DNA of 64,000 nt from an archaeon SCG-AAA382B04 (GTDB lineage Archaea > Halobacteriota > Methanonatronarchaeia > Methanonatronarchaeales > Methanonatronarchaeaceae), in the NCBI GenBank assembly GCA_003034855.1, contig PZKD01000059.1, positions 1 to 64,000 on the forward strand. Direction: 5' to 3'. A program made the translations under genes and the position numbers. Below are positions 51,575 through 60,729 of the stretch, one piece after another. The notes below the pieces were generated by a model that did not search any database, had not been told where the DNA came from, and was given only the letters and a program-made list of their open reading frames with translations. Within the stretch, counting starts at the first letter, position 1; each line of letters begins with the position of its first letter.

Positions 51575-51829
51575 TCAATTCTTAATTCGTTCTTCAGGAG
51601 ATGAATTAATAACTTCTCCTTTAACTCTAACTCTTTTTTTATCAGGAAGAGTAAAAATGAAGGTTGAATCTTTTTTCGAAATTGTTTTTCCTGAAATGTT
51701 AATAGTTTTTTGTGTCTCATCAACTACCTCTCCTCGGATACCTATTTGTGATTTGTTGGTGCTTTCTTCTACTTTTGCTTTTAGTCCTATTAATTCGTGT
51801 TTTTTGAGGTTTTTAGGTGTTATTTTCAT
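51575..51829 (-). CDS. rnp1: RNase P protein component 1 (Rpp29)
   Basis: 84 residues; Rpp29/POP4-type subunit of archaeal RNase P, which trims the 5' leader of tRNAs. [21 protein letters not shown] start, then an Sm-like beta barrel ([38 protein letters not shown]). It overlaps the end of uL29 by 17 bases and precedes uS17, its standard archaeal position. It is short, but complete for the barrel. Confidence 0.9.
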   Translation of the reverse strand: MKITPKNLKKHELIGLKAKVEESTNKSQIGIRGEVVDETQKTINISGKTISKKDSTFIFTLPDKKRVRVKGEVINSSPEERIKN

Positions 51830-52025
51830 CTCCTTCCTCCTTTGATATTGTCTTTATTCTTGCTATGGTTTTTTTTATCTCTCTTATTCTTCCTGGGTTT
51901 TCTGGTTGTCCTCCAGCTGCTGAGATCCCCTTTTCTGTTATTAATTCGTTTTTTAGGTTTTCTAATTCTTGTTTTCTTTCTTCAGCGGACATGTCTCTAA
52001 TTTCGTCGGGTTTGAGTATTGACAT
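51813..52025 (-). CDS. rpl29: Ribosomal protein uL29
   Basis: 70 residues forming two antiparallel helices near the exit tunnel. [20 protein letters not shown] and [18 protein letters not shown] are the conserved uL29 features; the GGQPENPG loop is archaeal. It lies 3 bases after uS3. The acidic end (SKEEGDENN) overlaps rnp1. Confidence 0.94.
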   Translation of the reverse strand: MSILKPDEIRDMSAEERKQELENLKNELITEKGISAAGGQPENPGRIREIKKTIARIKTISKEEGDENNT

Positions 52026-52028
52026 TCT

Positions 52029-52853
52029 TTATCCTCCTTTTCGAATAGGTGCGTCTGGGTATTCTTCTTGATATTCATCCATATCCATATTATGGGTTCT
52101 TAGATGGCTAGCTGTTATGGCTTTGTATTCATTACCGCATACTCGGCAGATAACTTTTTGGTCTTCTTCTGTTTCTCCCTCTTCTTCCTCTGTTTCTTCC
52201 TCTTCCTCTGTTTTTTCTTTGTCTTGGGTTATTTCTATTTCTTCTTCTTCAATTTCTTCTGGTTCTTGTATTTCTACTTGGTCAGGTAGTTTTGTGTCTT
52301 CTGGTATTATTCTCACTGAAACTCCTATTGTTCCTAATTGTTTTTTGGCTACGGCTTTTCCTTCGTCTACTATTTCTTTTGCTGGTTGTCCACAATGTTT
52401 TATGTATCCTTCTGTGAATTTCTCGACTCTTGATCTTGAGCCGGTTAGTTTTCCGGAGAGTATTATTTGTGCTCCTCTAGCTCCTGCATCCATTATGTCT
52501 CTTAGTGTTGAGTAACCTGCTTTTCTGAAGTACCAACCTCGTTCTAGTGCGTTTGCTAATCTTTGTGCGACCACTTGGGCGTTTAGATCGGGTTTGTCTA
52601 CTTCTTTTACTTCTATGGAAGGATCTTCAAGGTTAAATCTGTTTTTGAATTTCTCAGTTAGTTCCCTTATTCGGCTTCCTCCTTTTCCAATTATCATTCC
52701 TGGTTTTTCGGCGTAAAGAACTATTTGTGTTCCTGTGGGAGTTCTATTTATGTCGATTCCTCCATATCCTTCTCTTTCTAATTCGTCTCGTAAGAATTCA
52801 TTCATTTCTGCTTTTTGTAATCCATCTTCGATGAACTTTCTTTCCATTGGCAT
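52029..52853 (-). CDS. rps3: Ribosomal protein uS3 with an added zinc-finger-like tail
   Basis: 274 residues. The KH domain ([20 protein letters not shown], about 47-66) and the C-terminal uS3 domain ([36 protein letters not shown]) are normal; they help hold mRNA at the entry site. After about residue 205 a Glu-rich linker leads to [20 protein letters not shown] and [16 protein letters not shown], a C-x2-C ... H-x3-H finger of the Ros/MucR-like type. Such a finger is not part of ordinary uS3. It follows uL22 without a gap. Confidence 0.95.
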   Translation of the reverse strand: MPMERKFIEDGLQKAEMNEFLRDELEREGYGGIDINRTPTGTQIVLYAEKPGMIIGKGGSRIRELTEKFKNRFNLEDPSIEVKEVDKPDLNAQVVAQRLANALERGWYFRKAGYSTLRDIMDAGARGAQIILSGKLTGSRSRVEKFTEGYIKHCGQPAKEIVDEGKAVAKKQLGTIGVSVRIIPEDTKLPDQVEIQEPEEIEEEEIEITQDKEKTEEEEETEEEEGETEEDQKVICRVCGNEYKAITASHLRTHNMDMDEYQEEYPDAPIRKGG

Positions 52854-53312
52854 CTATTTTTCCTCCAGAACTACTTCTACATGTGTAGTTTTGGTGTTTT
52901 TCGGAGTTGCTCTTCCAAATGCTCTTGGCATCATTCCCTCTATTTCGGTTCCTCTTTTAGCTGCAATATGTTTTATTCTTAGTTTATTGATTTCTAATCC
53001 TTTATATTCGGCATTGCTTTCTGCATTTTCTATTACTTTTAATATCTCTGATGCTGCCTTTTCTGGATAGCCACCAGTGTCCCATTTTTCAATTCCTTTT
53101 CTGTGACCCTTCTTTTTGTTGTGTTTTTTATATGCTATAGGTTTTTCTTTGTTTATTACGCCTTTAAGGATTTCTTTAGCTTTTGATAGATCTTTTCCTC
53201 TTATTGAATCACATATTTCTACTGAATCCTTTGGGGATATATGTAACTCTCTTCCCATTGCTTTTGAAGTGGTTTTGGGATCAGGGTCTATTGAGTATTC
53301 TATATCAGACAT
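52854..53312 (-). CDS. rpl22: Ribosomal protein uL22
   Basis: 152 residues; its hairpin lines the exit tunnel. The start DIEYSIDPDPKTTSKAMGRE is archaeal, HKKGHRKGIEKWDTGGYPEK and the hairpin region AAKRGTEIEGMMPRAFGRAT follow. TTHVEVVLEEK ends it. An AGGTGAAAAA site precedes the start. It lies 10 bases after uS19. Confidence 0.96.
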   Translation of the reverse strand: MSDIEYSIDPDPKTTSKAMGRELHISPKDSVEICDSIRGKDLSKAKEILKGVINKEKPIAYKKHNKKKGHRKGIEKWDTGGYPEKAASEILKVIENAESNAEYKGLEINKLRIKHIAAKRGTEIEGMMPRAFGRATPKNTKTTHVEVVLEEK

Positions 53313-53322
53313 TTTTTCACCT

Positions 53323-53718
53323 TTATTTTAGTGGCACATATTTTGATGATCTTGTCGCACCGATACCTGGTCCGCCATGTTCAACTTTCTTTCTGGTTAA
53401 TGTGAATTCTCCTAGATAATGGCCAATCATCTCTGGTTCAACTTTAACTACTTCAAAACTACTACCGTCATGTATTCCAAATTTTAGTCCTACAAATTTT
53501 GGTAATATTATCATATCTCTTAGATGTGTTTTTATTACTATGTCTTCTCCTGTTCCTTTTACTTCCATAGCCTTTTCTATTAGTTTTTCTTCTTCTTCGT
53601 TGAGTCCTCTTTCTATTTTTCTTCGAGCTCTAGCATCTGCTATTTTTTTGAATTCATCTATACTCATATCTTCTAATTCTTCTAGTGAGTGTCCTCTGTA
53701 TTGAAATTCTTCTTGCAT
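53323..53718 (-). CDS. rps19: Ribosomal protein uS19
   Basis: 131 residues; in the head of the small subunit. The archaeal N-terminal part ([20 protein letters not shown]) and [20 protein letters not shown] precede the core [20 protein letters not shown] and [20 protein letters not shown]. Its C-terminus [12 protein letters not shown] is typical. Three bases separate it from uL2. Confidence 0.96.
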   Translation of the reverse strand: MQEEFQYRGHSLEELEDMSIDEFKKIADARARRKIERGLNEEEEKLIEKAMEVKGTGEDIVIKTHLRDMIILPKFVGLKFGIHDGSSFEVVKVEPEMIGHYLGEFTLTRKKVEHGGPGIGATRSSKYVPLK

Positions 53719-53720
53719 AT

Positions 53721-54428
53721 CTAATCACCTCTTCCTGTCTTACTTGCTCTTATGCTTCCTACTTTTCTACCTGGTGACGTATCGCCTCCAGGTGTTTTTG
53801 GTTTGCCGGGGTGTTGAGTTCTTCCTCCTCCAAATGGATGGTCTACTGCGTTCATTGCTACTCCTCTGACCTTTGGGTATTTTCCCCCTTTCTTCTTCAT
53901 CTTGTGATGTTTATTTCCAGCTTTTACGAATGGTTTTTCGGTTCTTCCTCCTCCAGCAACTACTCCTATCGTGGCTTTGCAATTAGGACTTAATTTTTTG
54001 AGTTTACCAGATGGTAGTTGAATTATTGCTTTTCCAACATCATGAGCTATCAGCATTCCATATACTCCTGACGCTCTTGCAAACTTACCTCCATCTTCGG
54101 GTTTGGCTTCTATGTTACTAATCGGAGTCCCTTCTGGAATCTCGGCTAGGACTGTTGTGTTACCTGGCTCGATTTCTACATCTGTTCCACATTCTATTTT
54201 GTCACCCGTTGAAACTCCTTCTTGAACCAATATTAGTCGTTCTTCTCCGTCATCGAATTTTACTTTTGCGATGGGAGCGTTTCTAGATGGATCATGTTCT
54301 ATGTCAATTACCTCTCCCTTTAGGTTTTCATCTGATGAAGGATGTTTTAGTTCTTCTTTGTAATTATGAGAGGGTGCTGAGTAGGATTCTCCTCTTCCAC
54401 TTTTTTGAGATCTTATTCTTTTTCCCAT
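53721..54428 (-). CDS. rpl2: Ribosomal protein uL2
   Basis: 235 residues from ATG 54428 ([20 protein letters not shown]), with GAGGTGAAAAA as ribosome binding site. It shapes the peptidyl transferase centre. IRSQ...RGES, the SH3-like [20 protein letters not shown] and the highly conserved [16 protein letters not shown] (about 190-205) are all present, including the functional histidine. No anomaly. Confidence 0.97.
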   Translation of the reverse strand: MGKRIRSQKSGRGESYSAPSHNYKEELKHPSSDENLKGEVIDIEHDPSRNAPIAKVKFDDGEERLILVQEGVSTGDKIECGTDVEIEPGNTTVLAEIPEGTPISNIEAKPEDGGKFARASGVYGMLIAHDVGKAIIQLPSGKLKKLSPNCKATIGVVAGGGRTEKPFVKAGNKHHKMKKKGGKYPKVRGVAMNAVDHPFGGGRTQHPGKPKTPGGDTSPGRKVGSIRASKTGRGD

Positions 54429-54438
54429 TTTTTTCACC

Positions 54439-54690
54439 TCAGAATATTCCTATTCTACCTGCTATTTCTTCTGCATCAAATTCAGGATGAAGCTTAACAT
54501 ATGCCTTCTTTTCTCCTTTGGAAGAAATCATTGTGTTTATCTCCTCAATTTCTACATCGTAGGTTTTTTCCACGGCCTCTCTCACTTGGTGCTTGTTTGC
54601 ATCTATATTCACTACGAATGTCAGCGTGTTGTTTTCTTCCATCAACCTAGTTGTTTTTTCAGTAACCAATGGATTCTCAAGTATATTCAT
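54439..54690 (-). CDS. rpl23: Ribosomal protein uL23
   Basis: 83 residues; at the tunnel exit, docking site for SRP and translocon. NILENPLVTEKTTRLMEENN and VVNIDANKHQVREAVEKTYD are the uL23 signature, and VKLHPEFDAEEIAGRIGIF the archaeal end. It overlaps uL4 by four bases (ATGA). Confidence 0.96.
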   Translation of the reverse strand: MNILENPLVTEKTTRLMEENNTLTFVVNIDANKHQVREAVEKTYDVEIEEINTMISSKGEKKAYVKLHPEFDAEEIAGRIGIF

Positions 54691-55418
54691 CTAAATACCT
54701 CCTCAATTTTAGATAATGCTGATTGGGTATATAAAGTGAATCGACCAAGATTTGTTCCAGGGGCTAGTAGTTCTGCGTTAAGTTTATCCACATTAGCTAA
54801 ATCCACTCCTGGCAAATTTCTTGCTCCTCTTTTAATACCATTATCTTCTTCACAAACAATTAATAAGCTTCTTGGAGTTCTATATCCTTTCTTTATTCTT
54901 TTTCTTTTATTTTTAGCTCTTTCTATGTCTTGATAGGCTCCAACTATTTCTAAGAAATCTTTTACTTCTTTTGTCTTTTTTATTTGATTAAAGGCATCCT
55001 CAACTATTATTGGAGCTGTTTCAAATTTATGTCCTCTTTCTTCAACTATTTCAGGTTTCGAAGTTGCTGCTATTGCACTTTTTATTGCCAAATTTTTCTC
55101 TTTTTTATTTATGTCCTTTTCAAACTGTTTTTCTGCTTTTGGGGGATGAGCTTTCCTTCCTCCAACTGCTTGGGGTACTATTGCAGCTCTTCTACCATCT
55201 TTTATTCTCGGAACCATTGCTGATCCTCTACCAGCTCCCCAAGATTCTGCTGTTGTCCTAAATCCTGCCTCTTTATTCGAACCATAGGGTTGTTTTCGTT
55301 TTGATTGTGAGGATAATACTGCTTTTTTGATCAAATCTGGTCTAACGTTTGTCTTGAATATCTTTGGTAATTCAATTTCGTCTTTTTGTTCTCCTATTTC
55401 GTCATAGAGTTTTACCAT
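54687..55418 (-). CDS. rpl4: Ribosomal protein uL4
   Basis: 243 residues, the archaeal form also called L1e. ELPKIFKTNVRPDLIKKAVL, the long tunnel loop KQPYGSNKEAGFRTTAESWG and GRRAAIVPQAVGGRKAHPPK are conserved. It reaches into the exit tunnel with uL22. The end NRFxLYTQSALxKIEEV form (LGRFTLYTQSALSKIEEVF) is present. It lies 3 bases after uL3. Confidence 0.96.
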   Translation of the reverse strand: MVKLYDEIGEQKDEIELPKIFKTNVRPDLIKKAVLSSQSKRKQPYGSNKEAGFRTTAESWGAGRGSAMVPRIKDGRRAAIVPQAVGGRKAHPPKAEKQFEKDINKKEKNLAIKSAIAATSKPEIVEERGHKFETAPIIVEDAFNQIKKTKEVKDFLEIVGAYQDIERAKNKRKRIKKGYRTPRSLLIVCEEDNGIKRGARNLPGVDLANVDKLNAELLAPGTNLGRFTLYTQSALSKIEEVFR

Positions 55419-55421
55419 CTT

Positions 55422-56372
55422 TTATCCTCCTTGTTTTGATTGTTTAGATATATACTTGATGTCTGGTTGTCCTTCAATTCCTTTTGGCCTTATTGCATCC
55501 CTAAACCTTATTAATCTCTTTGCAGGACCTGGAACACTGCCTTTTATTAATACATAATCGTTTTCTACTTCTCCGTATTTTAAGAAACCTCCATCGGGAT
55601 TAACTTCGTCTGGATTATTTCCTATTTTTAGAATTCTTTTGTTCTCCTCTGTTCGTTGATGGTATCCTGTTTGACCAGTTTGGGGAACTTGCCATCTCAC
55701 GTGAGTTGGGTGCCATGGACCTAGGTTTCCTATATGTCTTCCTTTTCCTTTTCTTTGAGCTTTTCTGTCTTGTATCTTAACTCCCCATCTTTTTACAGGG
55801 CCTTCAGTTCCTTTTCCTTTTGTTACTGCAGAAACATCTATGAATTCCCCCTCGTTGTATATGTCTGAGATTGGTATTGTGTCGCCAAATTTTTCTTTAG
55901 TATATTCTAATTGGTCTTCTAGTTCTCCACCTACTGCTATTTCCATTTGATCGGGTTCTTTTTTTGGTAAACCAGAGATTTTGTTTGGGTTTGTATTAAC
56001 TCTAAATCTTAACTCCTCTATTTCTTTTTCTTCTACCATTTCTTCTAGTTCTTCCAAGTCTTCTTCTTGTGTTGCATCATCTCTTGGTTTTAGTCCATAT
56101 GGGCCTTTACTATAGGCTCTAATTCCTTCTATTGAAAGTCTTGGTGTTTCTATGACGGTTACTGGAACTGAAATCTCTGATCCTTCAGTTACTGAGTTTT
56201 TCCTACCGTCAACCATTATTACCTGTGTCATTCCTACTTTGTACCCTGCGAATCCCAGTAGTTTGGCTATATCTTTATCTGGATATGATCTAACTCTAGG
56301 TACTTCGCTTTCAGATCTTTTTCGTGGGCTAAATGCTAATGAACCTTTTCTTGGTGTGTTTTTCTTTACCAT
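55422..56372 (-). CDS. rpl3: Ribosomal protein uL3
   Basis: 316 residues; large-subunit assembly starter near the catalytic centre. TPRKGSLAFSPRKRSESEVP, the GFAGYKVGMTQVIMVDGRKN start, and the KGRHIGNLGPWHPTHVRWQV-type finger are archaeal uL3. A charged insert (DDATQEEDLEELEEMVEEKE, about 90-115) is somewhat enlarged. It follows the SPOUT methyltransferase gene by 4 bases. Confidence 0.96.
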   Translation of the reverse strand: MVKKNTPRKGSLAFSPRKRSESEVPRVRSYPDKDIAKLLGFAGYKVGMTQVIMVDGRKNSVTEGSEISVPVTVIETPRLSIEGIRAYSKGPYGLKPRDDATQEEDLEELEEMVEEKEIEELRFRVNTNPNKISGLPKKEPDQMEIAVGGELEDQLEYTKEKFGDTIPISDIYNEGEFIDVSAVTKGKGTEGPVKRWGVKIQDRKAQRKGKGRHIGNLGPWHPTHVRWQVPQTGQTGYHQRTEENKRILKIGNNPDEVNPDGGFLKYGEVENDYVLIKGSVPGPAKRLIRFRDAIRPKGIEGQPDIKYISKQSKQGG

Positions 56373-56376
56373 CTTC

Positions 56377-57201
56377 TCAACTCCTTTCTATATTTAATAT
56401 TGATAGCGTGGCATGGATAGCTTCTTCTGTTCGAACTGTTTTTGTACCTTGATTCGGTATCGTGTTTAAAACTTTATCTATGATTCTTTGATTATCTATG
56501 TATGCGTAAACTCCTCTTTTGGGTGATCCAAATAGGATTGCTGTTTTTTTATCTAGATACTCTTCTTTAGCGGATACCCTATCGCCTTCGATGGAAGTTG
56601 CTATTATTTTCCAATCTCCTTGTTTCAGTTCCTCTAGATGTTTATCGAGGCTGTTAACAATTTTGGTTTCGTATCCCCAATAATAGGGAACAACTTCCTT
56701 TGAAACCTTTTCTACTTCTATTGGACTCTCGCTCGAAATAGTTCTGACCGTTATGCGTTCTGCCTCGTTAACATTTCCATTAACGAGGAGGGCTTTTTCA
56801 TCAAGACCTATATTCACCCTTGCGCAATAGTCAGAACCTACTTTCTCTTCTTCTACCTCTTCTACAAAACCCTCTCTGTATTCTCCAACTTTCACTTCTT
56901 TCTCTAAGTTATGGCTAGGTATCTGTAATGGAGGTATTACTCCAACATACCTGAGTTCTTCAGATATCCCAAAAAGGGGTTTTTTGAGATAAGGCGGGGT
57001 TTCTGCGTAATCTAATATTTTTTTTATTAGCGAGCTTTCGTCGTATTGATTATCTCGGTATATTGTTATTTGATCTGCTCTGAATATTGATGCAGTCCTT
57101 GCTATATTTCCTATTTTGAGTGTCTTAACTTTTTGGTCATCTGTCTCTATCGTTAGAGAGGAAGGTACTATTATCTCAAGTTTTTGTTGTGCTTTTTCCA
57201 T
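56377..57201 (-). CDS. SPOUT-fold RNA methyltransferase (putative uridine-N3 type)
   Basis: 274 residues from ATG 57201 (EKAQQKLEIIVPSSLTIETD), with GAGGAAAGAGAAG before it; a GTG upstream lies inside that site. The trefoil-knot SPOUT parts are IGNIARTASIFRADQITIYR at the start and ILFGSPKRGVYAY ... NTIPNQGTKTVRTEEAIHAT at the end, with an OB-like insert between (VGEYREGFVEEVEEEKVGSD). This family regularly precedes uL3 in archaea and is thought to modify rRNA uridine. It is the first gene of the ribosomal cluster here. Confidence 0.88.
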   Translation of the reverse strand: MEKAQQKLEIIVPSSLTIETDDQKVKTLKIGNIARTASIFRADQITIYRDNQYDESSLIKKILDYAETPPYLKKPLFGISEELRYVGVIPPLQIPSHNLEKEVKVGEYREGFVEEVEEEKVGSDYCARVNIGLDEKALLVNGNVNEAERITVRTISSESPIEVEKVSKEVVPYYWGYETKIVNSLDKHLEELKQGDWKIIATSIEGDRVSAKEEYLDKKTAILFGSPKRGVYAYIDNQRIIDKVLNTIPNQGTKTVRTEEAIHATLSILNIERS

Positions 57202-57272
57202 CTTCTCTTTCCTCACTTAAAACTTTTGGATAAAAGAAAAATACATTATGGATATCCTTAAACTTTTTAGAT

Positions 57273-57995
57273 ATGGTTAAGTTTGAGAAATATAAAAAGG
57301 TTGATAAGAAAAGTTATGGTTCCATCAATGATTTCCTAAAAAAGAGATCTTTGCTTACAACTAGAGAGTGGATGGTTTCTGAGTTAATTAAAGATTTCCG
57401 AAGAGAAAGTGATGGAAGCATCCCAATGACAGAAGTAGGTGAAAAATTACCAGATATTTTTCCTTTTATGGAAAAAAAATATAGCGCCAGTGAAGTTTCT
57501 AATGCGAAACATTCGCTTGAAAAAAAGGTTAAAAGAGCGGGAACAACCTTTCTTTATTCTTTAGAGAAGGGTGTCATTAAAGAAGAAGATTTAGAAGAAA
57601 TGGTTTCTGAAATAGCTATTAATATTCAAGATATTAGTGAAGTATTAGATGAAGAGCCGAGTGAGGAGTTAATGAAGAAATTACCAAGTGATTTACGTGA
57701 TATTATTGAAAAAATTAATGAGATAAAAAGTGGTGAAGAAGTTGAATTAAATTCTCCTTTATTTGGGGAATACATTAGAGGTGAACTTGGAGAAAAATGG
57801 GTTGAAGAAATCTCATCTGATGAGTTTGGAGAAGTGTGTGTGAAGTTAGTTTTTGACAGACCTCTTTCCAAAAATGATATCCTAGTGCCTGAAAATTTAG
57901 AAAAAAATGAATCAGAACTAACTCTAGATAGAGGCTATGGTTTTAGGAATAACGGAAGGTATGTTGAGAGATATAGTGTTGAAATTATTGATTAG
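57273..57995 (+). CDS. DUF5806-like conserved archaeal protein
   Basis: 240 residues. The N-terminal 100 residues (KYKKVDKKSYGSINDFLKKR, LTTREWMVSELIKDFRRESD, TEVGEKLPDIFPFMEKKYSA) match, from memory, the DUF5806 family otherwise seen in haloarchaea, which is helical and of unknown role. The C-terminal half (acidic, DILVPENLEKNESELTLDRG) is not part of it. It is divergent from the ribosomal cluster and overlaps the next gene's end by four bases, convergent. No function can be assigned. Confidence 0.65.
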   Translation: MVKFEKYKKVDKKSYGSINDFLKKRSLLTTREWMVSELIKDFRRESDGSIPMTEVGEKLPDIFPFMEKKYSASEVSNAKHSLEKKVKRAGTTFLYSLEKGVIKEEDLEEMVSEIAINIQDISEVLDEEPSEELMKKLPSDLRDIIEKINEIKSGEEVELNSPLFGEYIRGELGEKWVEEISSDEFGEVCVKLVFDRPLSKNDILVPENLEKNESELTLDRGYGFRNNGRYVERYSVEIID

Positions 57996-58318
57996 CCTTC
58001 TACCTCGTTTTTCATTCTCTTTCTTCTTTCTTTTGCAGTGTAACCAGTAACTTCTTCTAAAAATTCATTCAAATCTTTTTTTGTTTCTAGTGCCATATCT
58101 GCTTTTTCCATGGATGCAGTGGTGTTTACTCGCATTTTATTTTTCTTGTTCTTGTTTTCTATTAATTCAACTTTCATCTCTTCAAATGCCTTGTAGTTCT
58201 TTATGGTGTAAATGTCTCCATCTTTTTGATATTCCCCAAAAACATCCTCTAACGAATCCTCTATTTTTTCCCTTTCTATGTAATTACCTCTTTTAGCACT
58301 GAATACTCTTCCTTTCAT
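57992..58318 (-). CDS. DUF5611-like conserved archaeal protein
   Basis: 108 residues. The start MKGRVFSAKRGNYIEREKIE, a middle beta region, and the conserved end TKKDLNEFLEEVTGYTAKER with RRKRMKNEVE correspond to DUF5611, a small family of unknown function in methanogens and haloarchaea. Charged and probably cytoplasmic. It is convergent with the DUF5806-like gene; the two stops overlap. The family call is from memory of the pattern and moderately sure. Confidence 0.65.
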   Translation of the reverse strand: MKGRVFSAKRGNYIEREKIEDSLEDVFGEYQKDGDIYTIKNYKAFEEMKVELIENKNKKNKMRVNTTASMEKADMALETKKDLNEFLEEVTGYTAKERRKRMKNEVEG

Positions 58319-58482
58319 GGTTCACCTCACTGAAGTTTTATTCCAAAACTAAATAAACCTTATCAGGTAACATCCTCCTCATCCTAAAGAAAGATTTCTT
58401 AGAAAAACTAAACTAGATAAGTTTAGAAAAAAACTATGGTGTTATAAAAATTAATTGTTTGTTGATACTAAGATTGATATTT

Positions 58483-59331
58483 ATGAACCTAACTTCTACG
58501 ATAAGTGAATTGCTGGGCAAAAAGTTATTTACTATAGCTGGAGCTCCTGTTACTATAAAAAAGGTTTTAGTTTTCTTGATTCTCTTAATCTTAACTTATA
58601 TTGCCTCTAAATGGATTAGAGATATATTAAACTCGGCTCTTAAAAAAAGAGGAGTTGAGAAGAAAGAAAGATACCCATTGTTGAAATTAACTCATTATAC
58701 CATTATTATCTTAGGTGTTTATATTGCCTTTAATTCAGTTGGAATTCCTTTAACCGGTCTTCTTGCTGCTGCTGGAGTTGTTGGTATTGTTTTAGGTTTT
58801 GGTCTCCAATCCATTACAAGTAATTTAGTGTCTGGTGTCCTTTTGTTGGGTGAAGGTACTTTAAAGGTAGGTGACCTCGTTCAAGTTGGTGATCAACTTG
58901 GAGAAGTAACTGATACGGGGATTAGGGCTACTACGGTGAAAACTTTTGACAATTATCATGTTTTGGTTCCCAACGAGGAGTTTTTTTCAAAACCATTCAT
59001 CAACTATTCTTTTCACGATAAAAAAATAAGAATCGATGTTCCAATCGGTGTTGCTTACGGGAGTAATGTGGAAAAGGTAAGGGAGATTTTGCTAAATATT
59101 GCTTCCGGGAATGAAAAGGTTCTTGACCAACCTGAGCCACTTGTATTCTTTAAAGAACATGGGGATTCTAGCTTAAATTTTGAACTTAAGTGTTGGATTC
59201 CAACACCCTTTAACAGAAAAAAGACAAAGAGTGAATTGAACTTTGAAATTAACAAGAAATTTAGAGAGGAGAATATCGAGATACCTTTCCCTCAAAGAGA
59301 TGTTTGGCTAAAGGAGGAAAAAGATGAATAA
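58483..59331 (+). CDS. mscS: MscS-type mechanosensitive channel
   Basis: 282 residues from ATG 58483 (NLTSTISELLGKKLFTIAGA). Three membrane helices lie at about 20-38, 62-83 and 88-118; the pore helix contains LLAAAGVVGIVLGFGLQSIT, the glycine-rich MscS TM3. The beta domain (LGEGTLKVGDLVQVGDQLGE, DTGIRATTVKTFDNYHVLVP) and the C-terminal alpha/beta part follow. It releases solutes on sudden osmotic downshift, useful in a salt-adapted cell. The next gene starts within its last codons. Confidence 0.94.
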   Translation: MNLTSTISELLGKKLFTIAGAPVTIKKVLVFLILLILTYIASKWIRDILNSALKKRGVEKKERYPLLKLTHYTIIILGVYIAFNSVGIPLTGLLAAAGVVGIVLGFGLQSITSNLVSGVLLLGEGTLKVGDLVQVGDQLGEVTDTGIRATTVKTFDNYHVLVPNEEFFSKPFINYSFHDKKIRIDVPIGVAYGSNVEKVREILLNIASGNEKVLDQPEPLVFFKEHGDSSLNFELKCWIPTPFNRKKTKSELNFEINKKFREENIEIPFPQRDVWLKEEKDE

Positions 59332-59569
59332 AAAATTTGATGACGATAGAGACTTCCCAGGTAGAGACATAGATGGAGGGGTTTTTGAGCATGATGAGGA
59401 AATAGAAACTTCAGATTGTAAGTATTTCATTAAACATGTCGAAGGAGGGAGTTTTTCAGTCGTATATTGCTCTTTAAGAGGAAAAGTACGAGAAGATCGA
59501 TGCTTGGATTGTAGAGAGTATTCAGATCCTTCAGACGAAAGAGGACTACCAGATCCTGATCCTTTTTAG
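59324..59569 (+). CDS. Small Cys-containing protein of unknown function
   Basis: 81 residues, very acidic (NKKFDDDRDFPGRDIDGGVF). Four cysteines (DCKYF, VVYCSLRG, DRCLDCREYSDP) could hold one zinc or iron-sulfur cluster. It overlaps the end of mscS by 8 bases and so is translated with it. The pattern C...C...CxxC with an Asp/Pro-rich end resembles small archaeal metal-binding proteins, but no family is recognised. Confidence 0.6.
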   Translation: MNKKFDDDRDFPGRDIDGGVFEHDEEIETSDCKYFIKHVEGGSFSVVYCSLRGKVREDRCLDCREYSDPSDERGLPDPDPF

Positions 59570-59620
59570 ATAGATTAAGTGGAGTATTTTTATTATCCCA
59601 TAACTTTAGATACATGATTG

Positions 59621-60070
59621 ATGAGTGACAAAAAGAAAATTGAGCTTTTTGATGTAGGTGTTGCAGAAACCTCTGGTGGAATTGCACCTGCATTAGTTCT
59701 TAAAAGTGAAGATAAATTTTTACCCATCTATGTGGGGTTATCTGAAGCTATTTCTGCTAATAATGGTTTAAAAAATGAAGATTCCTTTCGTCCTTTTGCC
59801 CATGACATTATCTTAAAGTTCTTGGATAAAAACGATGTAAAGATTGATAAGGTTATAATAGATGATTTAGAAGAGGAAATTTATTTTGCCCAAATAGTCT
59901 TAAGAAAAAATGGAGAGAAAACGAGAATTGATGCTCGACCTAGTGATAGTATTGCTTTAGCTGTTAGAAAAAATGTTGATATAAAAATCAAAAAATCAAT
60001 TCTAAAAGATTCAAGTAAGAGTGGCGAAGAGATTAAAGAAAAAATGAATTCTTTAGATAATTATCTGTGA
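59621..60070 (+). CDS. DUF151 (bifunctional nuclease-like) protein
   Basis: 149 residues from ATG 59621. LFDVGVAETSGGIAPALVLK, FLPIYVGLSEAISANNGLKN, RPFAHDIILKFLDKNDVKID and the signature RIDARPSDSIALAVRKNVDI define the DUF151/BFN family. Members show weak nuclease activity in plants or act in unknown ways in prokaryotes. A TTG three bases before the ATG is also possible. It is followed by trkA with a four-base overlap if the GTG start is used; with the ATG I prefer there is a 5-base gap. Confidence 0.9.
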   Translation: MSDKKKIELFDVGVAETSGGIAPALVLKSEDKFLPIYVGLSEAISANNGLKNEDSFRPFAHDIILKFLDKNDVKIDKVIIDDLEEEIYFAQIVLRKNGEKTRIDARPSDSIALAVRKNVDIKIKKSILKDSSKSGEEIKEKMNSLDNYL

Positions 60071-60075
60071 TAACT

Positions 60076-60729
60076 ATGTATTTAATAATCGGTGGTTGTG
60101 GTCGTTTAGGGTCAACCCTAGCTAAATTATTTTCAATTGAGGGAAATGAAGTCGTTGTGATTGACAAAAAGGAAGAAGCTTTAAACCGATTGGGAAATGA
60201 ATTTGGAGGGTCGAAAATCAAAGGTAACTTCAGTGATCAATCCGTTTTAGAAAATGCTGGAGCTAAAAACGCTGACGCAGTTATTGCTGTAACTGATGAG
60301 GATAATACAAATGTTATTGGTTGTCAAATAGCTAAGGAATTTTTTAATGTAAATAAGACAGTTGCAAGAATAAATGATCCTAAACACAAAAGAACATATG
60401 ATGAGTTTAACATAGATTCACTTATTGCTCCATTTGATGCAGTTACCAATGTTTTTAAGAATGCAGTGATTGAAAAAGACTACATAACTCGAGAGATCAT
60501 CGGCGAAAACGAAATTGAATTAATCGAAGTCAGGGTTGATAAGGATGACTTAGGAACCATCGAAGAATTCAAACCTCCAAAGGGTGTTAGGTTAGTTGCG
60601 ATAAACAAAGATGGGGAAGCTAAATTAGCAGAAGCTAGTGACGAAATAAACAAGGGTGACAGACTCTTCTTTTTGATAGAAAGTAGAGAGATTAAAAAGA
60701 ACAAAGATTGGCTAAAAAAATGGCGTTAG
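60076..60729 (+). CDS. trkA: TrkA-type potassium uptake regulator, first copy
   Basis: 217 residues from ATG 60076 (MYLIIGGCGRLGSTLAKLFS). The RCK-N domain has the nucleotide-binding loop GGCGRLGS and the acidic VVVIDKKEEA end of strand 2. The RCK-C domain covers about 135-217. It binds NAD(H) or adenine nucleotides and gates the TrkH channel from the inside. The end overlaps the trkH start region, so the two are translationally coupled. A cysteine sits inside the first glycine loop, which is unusual but tolerated. Confidence 0.93.
   Translation: MYLIIGGCGRLGSTLAKLFSIEGNEVVVIDKKEEALNRLGNEFGGSKIKGNFSDQSVLENAGAKNADAVIAVTDEDNTNVIGCQIAKEFFNVNKTVARINDPKHKRTYDEFNIDSLIAPFDAVTNVFKNAVIEKDYITREIIGENEIELIEVRVDKDDLGTIEEFKPPKGVRLVAINKDGEAKLAEASDEINKGDRLFFLIESREIKKNKDWLKKWR

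Noticed and set aside
46807-56397. Numerous long plus-strand frames across the ribosomal cluster
   Set aside because: All lie opposite well-conserved ribosomal protein genes and have the Phe/Leu/Ser-rich look of antisense frames.
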